NCBI GenBank assembly: GCA_038230695.1
Contig: JBBRMT010000046.1
Location: forward strand, 1 to 22,870
Source: QHBQ01 sp038230695
GTDB taxonomy: Bacteria; Chloroflexota; Chloroflexia; QHBQ01
DNA: 22,870 bases
Direction: 5' to 3'
Part shown: positions 6,978-15,425 of the stretch, in pieces
How positions within the stretch are numbered: position 1 is the stretch's first letter
How the letters are laid out: every line of letters begins with the position of its first letter
The notes under the pieces: model-generated
The model's database searches: none
What the model was told of the DNA's origin: nothing
What the model saw: only the letters and a program-made list of their open reading frames with translations
Made by a program: the position numbers and the translations under genes

Positions 6978-7640
6978 CTATCGTACCACACTCATCACCA
7001 GCGTGACCACCACTGCACCGACCGCCATGCCGCCAAGTACCTGACCGATGCTGTGCGCCCCCAGCTTGACCCGCGCCCAGCCCACCGCGGGGATGAGCGC
7101 CAGCAGCGGCAGGGCGAGCAAGCCTATCAGCCAGATGGTCGTTACCGCCATGCCGGTGATGCCCGCGCTGTGGAAGCTAACTTTCCATAGCAAGGTGAAG
7201 GCAGCCAGGGCCAGGCTAGTCAGCGCCCCGCTGTATACCACGGCGAGAAAGAGCGGAGATGCGCCCAGCAGCGCCAGCGTGACCACTCCAGCTACCGCGC
7301 TGATGAGGGAGACGGCGATGGGGCGGGTGCGTTCGCTGTGGCGCGGCAGGTGGAGGCCGCTGAGGGTGCCGCGCTTCACTCCCACAACAACATAAGTGGC
7401 GGGGATGACGCACAGACTGAGCAGCGCAATCGCCGTCCACAGCAGGCCTGCGCCGAAATCTCGGCTGCCGTAGCACCCCGCCAGCATGATAGTAGGGATG
7501 ATAACGATAATCGGGTTGATGATGTTAGAGATATGGTGCGCCACGGTGCGGGCGTGATCCGGCGCGATGCGGCGCAGGGGCCGTGCCACCAGCGCCCTAA
7601 GCGGACGAACCGCCCTAACCTCGTTGCTGTTGACGCTCAT
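6978..7640 (-). CDS. PAP2-superfamily membrane protein with altered active site
   Basis: A 220-residue membrane protein with about six hydrophobic segments, arranged like type 2 phosphatidic acid phosphatases, which remove phosphate from lipid phosphates such as undecaprenyl pyrophosphate. Traces of the three catalytic motifs are visible: R106-P107 (SERTRP) without the usual lysine six residues before, H157 in KVSFHSAG in place of PSGH, and R190-x5-H196-x3-Q200 where the last residue is normally Asp. The core Arg and His residues remain, but the changed motifs leave catalysis uncertain. ATG 7640 has a near-perfect AGGAGGTGA ribosome site. It follows the GT4 gene by 58 bases containing a palindromic repeat, so the two are probably co-transcribed; a joint role in a lipid-linked glycan is inference. 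Confidence 0.7.
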   Translation of the reverse strand: MSVNSNEVRAVRPLRALVARPLRRIAPDHARTVAHHISNIINPIIVIIPTIMLAGCYGSRDFGAGLLWTAIALLSLCVIPATYVVVGVKRGTLSGLHLPRHSERTRPIAVSLISAVAGVVTLALLGASPLFLAVVYSGALTSLALAAFTLLWKVSFHSAGITGMAVTTIWLIGLLALPLLALIPAVGWARVKLGAHSIGQVLGGMAVGAVVVTLVMSVVR

Positions 7641-7660
7641 GCTTCACCTCCTTGCCTTAA

Positions 7661-7689
7661 CCCCCCTCCCACCGGGCGGGGCTGTGGGT
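7661..7689. repeat. GC-rich palindromic repeat, family A copy 3
   Basis: CCCCCCTCCC, ACC loop, GGGCGGGG, then the tail CTGTGGGT. It lies between the GT4 stop and the PAP2 ribosome site. Confidence 0.8.
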
Positions 7690-7698
7690 AAGTCGTAT

Positions 7699-8886
7699 TC
7701 ACCCTGCGCTTTCGATTAGAACATCCAATATCAGTTCATTCACATCGTCCCACGAGCGTTGTGCGGTGAACTGGCGGGCGGCGGCGGACATGGTGGCGCG
7801 GCGTTCAGGGTCGCGCAACAAACTGGCAAGATGGGTGGTCATATCCTCGGCGGCGTGGGCGGGGTCGCATAGATAGCCGGTGAGCGCGGGCTGCACGATA
7901 TTGGCGGGGCCGCCGCTGTTCATTGCCACCACCGGCAGGCCGGAAGCCATCGCCTCCTGCACTACCTGGCCGAAGGTTTCGTGTAGCGCAGGGAAGGCAA
8001 ATATGTCCGCGCTGGCGTAGTGGGCAGCCAGATCCGCGCCAACCAGCGGGCCGGTGAAGCAGACGTTGGTCTGGGCGGCGAAGTGCGCTTTGACCCGCTC
8101 GACCATGCCATGATTGTCGTTGCCGCCCACAATCACGAGGCGGAAGGGCGCAAGTTCGCCACGCTGCTGCGCCGCCAGCAGCCGCCTGTTCACCTCGGCC
8201 AGTAGCGGCAGGTTCTTCTCGAAGGCCAGGCGACCAACGTACAAAATAATATCCTCACCATTTGGGGCAAGGATACGACGCAGGGTGTTGCTACGCTGGG
8301 TGGGGTTGAACAGGGTGGTATCCACCCCACGTTGGATGGGGCGGAGCTTGTCTTGGCGCACCCCGATGCGCTTAAGGTAGGCGAAGCTGGCGCGAGTGGC
8401 AAGCACCGCCCGCACTGCGCGATCGTTGAAGATAAAAGCGGTTAGCCGATCAATCAGCTTGCCAGTAACGTTACGCAGCGGGCGAGGCAGGGTGGCGCGG
8501 GCGAAATCGCCCAGTTCGGTTTGATAGTTGACCACAATGGGCAGATGGTGGCGGGCTTGCAGCCAGATTAGCAGGCCGAGGCTGGCAGGGCTGGCAAGAT
8601 AGACTACGCTGGGCGCAGGGTTAAAGGCTAGCTGCTGCCGCAGCAGGAACGGCGTGACCACCCGCAAGTCGGGGCTGGTGGGGAAAGGGAAGCCACGCAG
8701 CCGCAGCAGCGGGTAGTCAGCGTCGCTCGCCAGCAGGTTGCGGCCTTGCGGCGCGAGGATGCGGAAGTTGGCCTCCCGCTGCTTCAGGTAGGAGCAGAAC
8801 GCCAGGGTTGCCCGCGACACGCCGTTCAGTTGCCCAAACGACTCGGTTGCCACCAGCAGATTAAGTTCGTTCAGTTGCTTGCCCAT
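7699..8886 (-). CDS. Glycosyltransferase family 4 (GT-B fold, MgtA/alpha-mannosyltransferase-like)
   Basis: Retaining glycosyltransferase of 395 residues, probably adding a sugar from a nucleotide donor to a glycolipid or polysaccharide at the cytoplasmic membrane face. Seen: N-terminal ESFGQLNGVSRATLAF (the glycine loop of the acceptor domain), NYQTELGDFAR, the donor-domain opening ILYVGRLAFEKNLPLL, and the E303-x7-E311 motif in HETFGQVVQEAMASGLPVV, followed by SGGPANIV. These match the group often annotated as GDP-mannose-dependent alpha-mannosyltransferases; the donor remains inference. ATG 8886 has no ribosome site. A TACAAT box (8893-8898) sits 6 bases before it with no good -35, so the message may be leaderless. 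The PAP2-like gene follows. Confidence 0.88.
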   Translation of the reverse strand: MGKQLNELNLLVATESFGQLNGVSRATLAFCSYLKQREANFRILAPQGRNLLASDADYPLLRLRGFPFPTSPDLRVVTPFLLRQQLAFNPAPSVVYLASPASLGLLIWLQARHHLPIVVNYQTELGDFARATLPRPLRNVTGKLIDRLTAFIFNDRAVRAVLATRASFAYLKRIGVRQDKLRPIQRGVDTTLFNPTQRSNTLRRILAPNGEDIILYVGRLAFEKNLPLLAEVNRRLLAAQQRGELAPFRLVIVGGNDNHGMVERVKAHFAAQTNVCFTGPLVGADLAAHYASADIFAFPALHETFGQVVQEAMASGLPVVAMNSGGPANIVQPALTGYLCDPAHAAEDMTTHLASLLRDPERRATMSAAARQFTAQRSWDDVNELILDVLIESAG

Positions 8887-9012
8887 GCTACGATTGTACC
8901 AGGTGCGGGTTAACAGCGGTTTAACATAACGTCAAGGCCAGGTTAGCGTTTTGTTAATGCTGGGCGGCAAGGCAAATCTAATAGCGCTCTAACGCAATCT
9001 TCCACGTATATT

Positions 9013-9021
9013 TGGTATAAT
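9013..9021 (+). promoter_or_regulatory. Extended -10 promoter of lon
   Basis: TGG-TATAAT (9013-9021), an extended -10 element, with no convincing -35 at 17 bases. The predicted start point near 9028 leaves a leader of about 75 bases. Confidence 0.65.
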
Positions 9022-9029
9022 GCGCTATA

Positions 9030-9047
9030 GCGACACATCATTGTCGC
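9030..9047. promoter_or_regulatory. Palindrome at the lon transcription start, candidate operator
   Basis: GCGACA-N6-TGTCGC, a perfect inverted repeat beginning within a few bases of the predicted start point. It could bind a repressor of lon or form a small mRNA hairpin. It is not a CIRCE or HspR (HAIR) site. Confidence 0.45.
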
Positions 9048-9102
9048 AGCACGCATTGCTTTAACAAACCACAAGGCAGTTGCGCCCAAAAAGGACAACA
9101 CA

Positions 9103-11766
<2,664 letters not shown>

Positions 11767-11778
11767 CCCCAACCACTG

Positions 11779-11807
11779 CTCTCCCTCTGGGAGAGGCTGG
11801 GTGAGGG
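11779..11807. repeat. GC-rich palindromic repeat, family A copy 4
   Basis: CTCTCCC, TCT loop, GGGAGAG (perfect 7-base arms, 11779-11795), tail GCTGGGTGAGGG. It starts 12 bases after the lon stop codon. Confidence 0.75.
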
Positions 11808-11827
11808 TTCAAGGGAAGTTGAAAGTA

Positions 11828-11853
11828 AAAGGCGCACCTATGGGTGCGCCTTT
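11828..11853. terminator. Bidirectional terminator between lon and the FtsK-like gene
   Basis: AAAGGCGCACC (11828-11838), TATG loop, GGTGCGCCTTT (11843-11853): a perfect 11-base stem with T-runs on both strands (TTT on plus, TTTT on minus). It serves lon and possibly the convergent gene ending at 12018. Confidence 0.88.
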
Positions 11854-11860
11854 GCTATGT

Positions 11861-11885
11861 GTAGGGGCGCAGATTTATCGCGCCC
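11861..11885. repeat. Dispersed repeat, family B copy 1
   Basis: Opens GTAGGGGCGC and closes GCGCCC around AGATTTATC. Differs from the copy at 13536-13560 by one base. Confidence 0.8.
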
Positions 11886-11928
11886 TGATTACCTGACGAT
11901 TTCGCTTGCCACAACTACAAACATTGGT

Positions 11929-11951
11929 GTAGGGGCGCATGGCTTACGCCC
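11929..11951. repeat. Dispersed repeat, family B copy 2
   Basis: GTAGGGGCGCATGGCTTACG followed by CCC: same opening as copy 1 with a different centre. The rest of 11767-12017 holds no gene that I can see. Confidence 0.7.
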
Positions 11952-12017
11952 AGATGCAGCAGATCACCGCCCATTGAAACTACATACCACGGCGTGTGCT
12001 AATCGCATATAACCAGG

Positions 12018-13250
12018 TCAACGTCGGCGGAAACCGTCTAGCAGCCCCTTGCGCGGGGTGGGCAGCGGGGTGGCTACGCCATCCGCCCCCTGCTGCCAGT
12101 TGCGCGGCGGGGAAAGCGGCGCAGCAGGGGCTGGCACACTGGTGAGCGGGCCACGCCGAGTGCCTTGCGCCTGCCCCCGCTCCTGTTCCCGATCGGCCTC
12201 GCGCTCCTCGGCGATGCGCCGCATCAGGTTGACTAGCTGGTGCGTCTCGCCCTGATTGATGGTCGCGCTCTGCATCCGTGTCAGTTCACCGCGCAGGCTA
12301 ACCAGGAAGTCGCCTCCGCCCAGCAGCCGCTCGGTGCCACCACCTCGCACCTGGGTTAGCGTTTCGCCCTCGGCGGCGGTCATTCGCCCCACGATACGGG
12401 CGGGAAAGTTCGTCTCGGTCAGCAGTTCGCCCAGTGCCGCGCTCTGGCTGCTGCCCACCACGAAGTAGATGGCCGCCTGCCTGCCGCGTTGAAGCAGGCG
12501 ACGCAGCAGCCGAGCGCGGTTCTCCTCCACCCCGGCCAGCAACTCGCCAATCTCATCAATGAACACCACGATCGCGGGTGTAACTATCTGTTCATCGGCC
12601 CGCCGCTCCATCTCTCGCGATAGCCAGGCGAGGCGGTTGGCGGCATCGAGCGGGTCGGTAACTGGTGGGGCGATCAGGTGCGGCAGGCCGGTCCAGTCGG
12701 CCCACACGCCGCCGCCCTTGCCCCGCTGACGGCCCACATCTATGAGCAAGAGTTGCACTTCGTCGGGCGCGTTTGCCAAAGCCAGGCTGCCAATCATGCT
12801 CGCCATCATCGTAGTCTTGCCGCTGCCCACCTCACCCGCGATCAGCAGGTTTGCCACTTCGGGGCTGGCAAGGCGGAGCAGCAGCGGCGTGCCTTCATAG
12901 TCGAGGCCCAGCAGGCCAGTAACCGAAGGGATGGCGTTGCCCTCACCCTCACTCTCGCGATTTAGCTGCTGATAGAGTGGCAGCAGGCGCACCCTGGTCG
13001 GGTCGCTGCGCGGTATCTCCACTGCAATCGCCTCGCCGTGCTTCGCCAGACGGCAGGAGCCAACCTTCAGGAACTCTGCCAGCCTATCGGTCAGTGCGGC
13101 CACCCGCCCCGGCCGTACCGTAGCAGGGAGCGTCAGGTTGAAGCTAATCAGGCGCGGCGACAACGCCCCACCTTCCACCCTTGCCGCTACGCCGTGGCGG
13201 GTGAGGAAGTCTTCAATCGCGTTCGCTTGCTGTTCTAGTAGTTCGTTCAT
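12018..13250 (-). CDS. Standalone FtsK/SpoIIIE-type motor ATPase without membrane domain
   Basis: A 410-residue soluble RecA-fold ATPase related to the DNA translocase motor of FtsK/SpoIIIE. Residues 25-90 resemble the FtsK alpha domain (ending GEAIAVEIPRSDP). Walker A is GEVGSGKTT (139-147) and Walker B VVFIDE ends D232-E233. Between them lie LLLIDVGRQRG and LPHLIAPPVTDPLDAANRLA, matching the FtsK LPHL-x-PVVTDP-x2-A pattern, and after them LLQRGRQAAIYFVVGSSQS and ERLLGGGDFLV. There are no membrane helices and no visible gamma (KOPS-reading) winged helix; the C-terminal 80 residues are charged, then Pro-rich and basic. It could move DNA, or act as a secretion- or conjugation-type coupling ATPase. 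ATG 13250 is chosen because the promoter lies between it and the longer frame start (13367). The ribosome site is weak. Confidence 0.8.
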   Translation of the reverse strand: MNELLEQQANAIEDFLTRHGVAARVEGGALSPRLISFNLTLPATVRPGRVAALTDRLAEFLKVGSCRLAKHGEAIAVEIPRSDPTRVRLLPLYQQLNRESEGEGNAIPSVTGLLGLDYEGTPLLLRLASPEVANLLIAGEVGSGKTTMMASMIGSLALANAPDEVQLLLIDVGRQRGKGGGVWADWTGLPHLIAPPVTDPLDAANRLAWLSREMERRADEQIVTPAIVVFIDEIGELLAGVEENRARLLRRLLQRGRQAAIYFVVGSSQSAALGELLTETNFPARIVGRMTAAEGETLTQVRGGGTERLLGGGDFLVSLRGELTRMQSATINQGETHQLVNLMRRIAEEREADREQERGQAQGTRRGPLTSVPAPAAPLSPPRNWQQGADGVATPLPTPRKGLLDGFRRR

Positions 13251-13305
13251 TTGCTTTAGCGCCGAGGTTCGGGGTTTTGGAGTTTGCGTGATTGGCTTTA
13301 TGTCT

Positions 13306-13334
13306 ATTATACAACAAACTTGCGCTTGCGTAAA
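13306..13334 (-). promoter_or_regulatory. Promoter of the FtsK-like gene
   Basis: Minus-strand TTTACG (13329-13334), 17 bases, TATAAT (13306-13311). The predicted leader of about 50 bases runs to ATG 13250, which rules out the longer reading frame that starts upstream of this promoter. Confidence 0.65.
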
Positions 13335-13498
13335 CCTGATACGCCCGCAGATCTTGCCGAGTGGCATCCATCCAACCTGGCCGGTCTCATTAGGCTAATC
13401 GTTGCCGACAAATAAAGAATCGCAAAGTGCAATGGTGCAAGACAGCGGGCGGCTTGCCGGGTTGGGGTCATAGCCCTTTGTTGCAGTGTCCACCATGC

Positions 13499-13597
13499 TT
13501 ATACCAATTAGCTAAGGAGATAGTGTATAATATCCGTACGGGCGCAGATTTATCGCGCCCATCCGTTTTACACCAGCTCCAAATATAATTGGTATTA
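13499..13597. mobile_element. MITE-like element with terminal inverted repeats
   Basis: TACCAATTA (13502-13510) and its exact reverse complement TAATTGGTA (13586-13594) bound a segment of about 93 bases, and TTA occurs directly outside both ends (13499-13501, 13595-13597) like a 3-base target duplication. No protein is encoded. A family B repeat (13536-13560) lies inside. Interpretation as a non-autonomous transposable element is inference from structure only. Confidence 0.45.
13536..13560. repeat. Dispersed repeat, family B copy 3
   Basis: GTACGGGCGC, AGATTTATC, GCGCCC: a single difference from the copy at 11861-11885. Nested inside the MITE-like element. Confidence 0.8.
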
Positions 13598-13690
13598 TCT
13601 TCAGCAAGCGTGCTGCCCGGCGCTGAAGGTGTCAGCCGTACATCTGCTACCAGCTTTGGCGCATTTTGCAATCTGCAATCCAAAATAGAG

Positions 13691-13718
13691 CGCCCCCACC
13701 GTCATTGCGGCGGGGGCG
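13691..13718. terminator. GC-rich hairpin, probable terminator of the lexA operon
   Basis: CGCCCCC (13691-13697) pairs with GGGGGCG (13712-13718), with inner CCG/CGG pairing and a 6-base loop. On the minus strand it follows the LexA-like gene by about 75 bases, and CTCTATTTT comes next, a weak U-tract. Confidence 0.55.
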
Positions 13719-13763
13719 TTATCAAGTTGGTTCATCTGTCGTGTTGACGGCGCGATATCTGCT

Positions 13764-13794
13764 CCCCTCCCACCGCGAGGGGCTGGGGGTGGGT
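13764..13794. repeat. GC-rich palindromic repeat, family A copy 5
   Basis: CCCCTCCC, ACC, GCGAGGGG, tail CTGGGGGTGGGT. It abuts the stop codon (13795-13797, minus strand) of the LexA-like gene. Confidence 0.8.
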
Positions 13795-14433
13795 CTACAC
13801 CTGCTGCTGAGGTTTGATGATGGCGACAACTACACCCTGCACCTGGACGCGATCCTGGCCGCGCTCTGGGTAGATGCGGATGGGGTTGGTCTCGGCGGTG
13901 GCCGACTTGAGGAAGATGTGGTCACGCTTGCGGTGGAACTCCTTGAGCGTAACGTAGCCTTCGGGGTCGAGCGAGTCGGTGAGGGTTGCCACCACAAAAT
14001 CGCCATCAATCGCGCTATCCTGCGGTTGGACTACCACAATGTCGCCGCTCTCGATGCCGACGTGGGTCATCGAGCTACCGCTGACGCGCAGGGCAAATAC
14101 GCCGCGCTTCGCCAGATAGCTGTCAATCACCACCCCATCGCCAGTCTGCTCGTGCATAGCGATAGTCACATCGTACTGACCAGCGGCGATGCTGCCGAGC
14201 AGTGGGGCAACCGCCTGGTCGGGCCGCAGCGCGTGACGCAAACGTTGGACCGCCCCTACCAGCGCCTGCTCTACCACCGAAACGCTGCTGTTATGCTCGT
14301 TGCGGCGGGGGGCGGCTTTGCTACGCGGCGCAGCCCCCAGAGTGCGGGCGCTGGCGGGGCGTTGCCGAATGTTGATACCCGCATCGGCGCTGCGGCTCCA
14401 CACCGATGCCTCGTGGTTCATCCAACCAACCAT
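13795..14433 (-). CDS. LexA-like S24 self-cleaving protein lacking a DNA-binding domain
   Basis: A 212-residue protein whose C-terminal half is a complete LexA/UmuD (S24) protease: cleavage dipeptide A84-G85 in SIAAGQYD, nucleophile S121 in VSGSSMTHVGIESGD, and general-base K164 in GYVTLKEF. The N-terminal 75 residues show no winged helix; they are basic and probably partly disordered (RSKAAPRRNEHN), followed by one helix (VSVVEQALVGAVQRLRHAL). In this it resembles UmuD more than LexA, but the N-terminus is longer and no umuC/Y-family polymerase gene is nearby. ATG 14433 has GGGGGAG just upstream. It lies 108 bases downstream of lexA on the same strand with no promoter seen between, so it is probably under LexA control. 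RecA-triggered self-cleavage is expected by homology; the target is unknown. Confidence 0.8.
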   Translation of the reverse strand: MVGWMNHEASVWSRSADAGINIRQRPASARTLGAAPRSKAAPRRNEHNSSVSVVEQALVGAVQRLRHALRPDQAVAPLLGSIAAGQYDVTIAMHEQTGDGVVIDSYLAKRGVFALRVSGSSMTHVGIESGDIVVVQPQDSAIDGDFVVATLTDSLDPEGYVTLKEFHRKRDHIFLKSATAETNPIRIYPERGQDRVQVQGVVVAIIKPQQQV

Positions 14434-14463
14434 CTTACTCCCCCTCTCGTGGAGCTAAAGCGG

Positions 14464-14546
14464 ATTGGATTTTAGATTTTAGATTTTGGAAATTGGAACA
14501 CGTAGCACCTCAATCCAAAATCCAAAATCGGCAATCCAAAATCAGA
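14464..14546. repeat. Inverted AT-rich repeats between the two LexA genes
   Basis: GATTTTAGATTTTAGATTTTG (about 14468-14488) is roughly complementary to AATCCAAAATCCAAAATC and CAATCCAAAATC (14512-14543). The run can fold into a long imperfect hairpin in the transcript. CAATCCAAAAT also appears near 13675. Resembles dispersed heptamer-type repeats; it slightly overlaps the lexA stop codon. Confidence 0.65.
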
Positions 14547-15225
14547 ATACCTGGCGGATAACTGCGACCACGCGGCCCTGGATACGCAGATTATCCTCGT
14601 TGGTGTAGATCGGCTGCATGGTGGCGTTGGCGGGTTGCAGGCGGATACGCCCACTATCCTCGCGGTAGTAACGCTTCAGGGTGGTGGACTTCTCATCCTC
14701 CAGCCAGGCAGCGATAGTCTCGCCATCCTCGGCAGTGTCCTGACTGTGCATCACCACCAGGTCGCCATCGTTGATCAGGTCTTCAATCATGGATTGGCCC
14801 TTGACCCGCAGCACGAACAGGCCATCCTGCTTGCCTGCGTAGCGGCCCACCATGTCGGGGGTGATCTCAATGGTCTCGGCGCTATCATCCAACTGCCCGG
14901 CACGGAGTTCGTCGAACACCGGGATAGGCGAACCAGCGGCAATGCTACCGGCGAGGGGCAGCATCAGCACGCTGGGGTAAGGCATTCGGCCACGCGGCTG
15001 CTCCTGCTCTACCAGTTCGATAGTGCGCGACACGTTCTTGGCGCGGCGAATCAGGCCGCGCTTCTCTAGTTCCTTCAGGTTATAATCCACCACTGAGGTT
15101 GAGGAAATAACCAGCCGGGTCTGGATGTCGCGGATGCTCGGCGAGTAGTTGAACTCCTCTTTGAAGTCGCGGATGAATTGTAGGATCTTTTCCTGCCGCA
15201 GCGAAAGCTGCTCCAACTTACGCAT
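14542..15225 (-). CDS. lexA: SOS response repressor LexA
   Basis: Transcriptional repressor of DNA-damage genes, inactivated by RecA-stimulated self-cleavage. At 227 residues it has the LexA winged helix at about 5-65 (LSLRQEKILQFI, YSPSIRDIQ, STSVVDYNLKELEKRGLI), a linker, and the S24 protease with cleavage site A97-G98 (SIAAGSPI), S145 (VKGQSMIEDLINDGD) and K184 (STTLKRYY). ATG 15225 is preceded by AGGAGG. It has its own consensus promoter; the possible LexA box inside that promoter suggests autoregulation. The HTH-less LexA-like gene follows on the same strand. The divergent neighbour is cvpA-mutS2. Confidence 0.96.
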   Translation of the reverse strand: MRKLEQLSLRQEKILQFIRDFKEEFNYSPSIRDIQTRLVISSTSVVDYNLKELEKRGLIRRAKNVSRTIELVEQEQPRGRMPYPSVLMLPLAGSIAAGSPIPVFDELRAGQLDDSAETIEITPDMVGRYAGKQDGLFVLRVKGQSMIEDLINDGDLVVMHSQDTAEDGETIAAWLEDEKSTTLKRYYREDSGRIRLQPANATMQPIYTNEDNLRIQGRVVAVIRQVF

Positions 15226-15251
15226 TTATGTGCCTCCTTCTTGTTAACCTC

Positions 15252-15281
15252 ATTATAGCTTAGAACGCCTGTGCTTGTCAA
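15252..15281 (-). promoter_or_regulatory. Promoter of lexA
   Basis: Minus-strand TTGACA (15276-15281), 18-base spacer, TATAAT (15252-15257): both hexamers are perfect. The spacer contains the candidate LexA box. Confidence 0.9.
15262..15275. promoter_or_regulatory. Candidate LexA (SOS) box inside the lexA promoter
   Basis: AGAAC-GCCT-GTGCT, one mismatch from a perfect AGAAC-N4-GTTCT palindrome and therefore close to the Gram-positive-type SOS box core GAAC-N4-GTTC. It lies between the -35 and -10 boxes of lexA, where bound LexA would block polymerase. Confidence 0.55.
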
Positions 15282-15349
15282 TAGGTAAAACGGTCATTTG
15301 TTCTGATTATTACGAAATTGCCCCACTTCTTTTGATGTAGCAGGGGCTA

Positions 15350-15378
15350 TTGCGTGATCGGCGAAAAGAAGATACAAT
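15350..15378 (+). promoter_or_regulatory. Promoter of the cvpA-mutS2 operon
   Basis: TTGCGT (15350-15355), 17 bases, TACAAT (15373-15378). The leader runs about 40 bases to ATG 15426. Confidence 0.6.
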
Positions 15379-15425
15379 GTTGTTAACATAAACAGACAAC
15401 TTTGGCGGTGATGAGGGGGAGAATT

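Larger units (their letters stand above)
13251..13794. other. Gene-free stretch between the FtsK-like gene and the LexA-like gene
   Basis: Contains the FtsK-like promoter and leader (13251-13334), a MITE-like element (13499-13597) carrying a family B repeat, the phrase GCAATCTGCAATCCAAAAT near 13668, a GC-rich hairpin (13691-13718) and a family A repeat (13764-13794). I see no credible gene; the 71-codon open frame on the minus strand (13468-13683) runs straight through the repeats. Confidence 0.7.

Noticed and set aside
8959..8996. CIRCE-like heat-shock element upstream of lon
   Set aside because: The region around TAGCGCTCTAACG does not form the TTAGCACTC-N9-GAGTGCTAA inverted repeat.
13468..13683. 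71-codon open frame on the minus strand in the long spacer
   Set aside because: It is made largely of the MITE-like and family B repeats and has no ribosome site or conserved feature.
13666..14475. 269-codon open frame on the plus strand
   Set aside because: Antisense shadow of the LexA-like gene, which has clear S24 motifs; the plus-strand translation shows no recognisable features and begins inside repeats.
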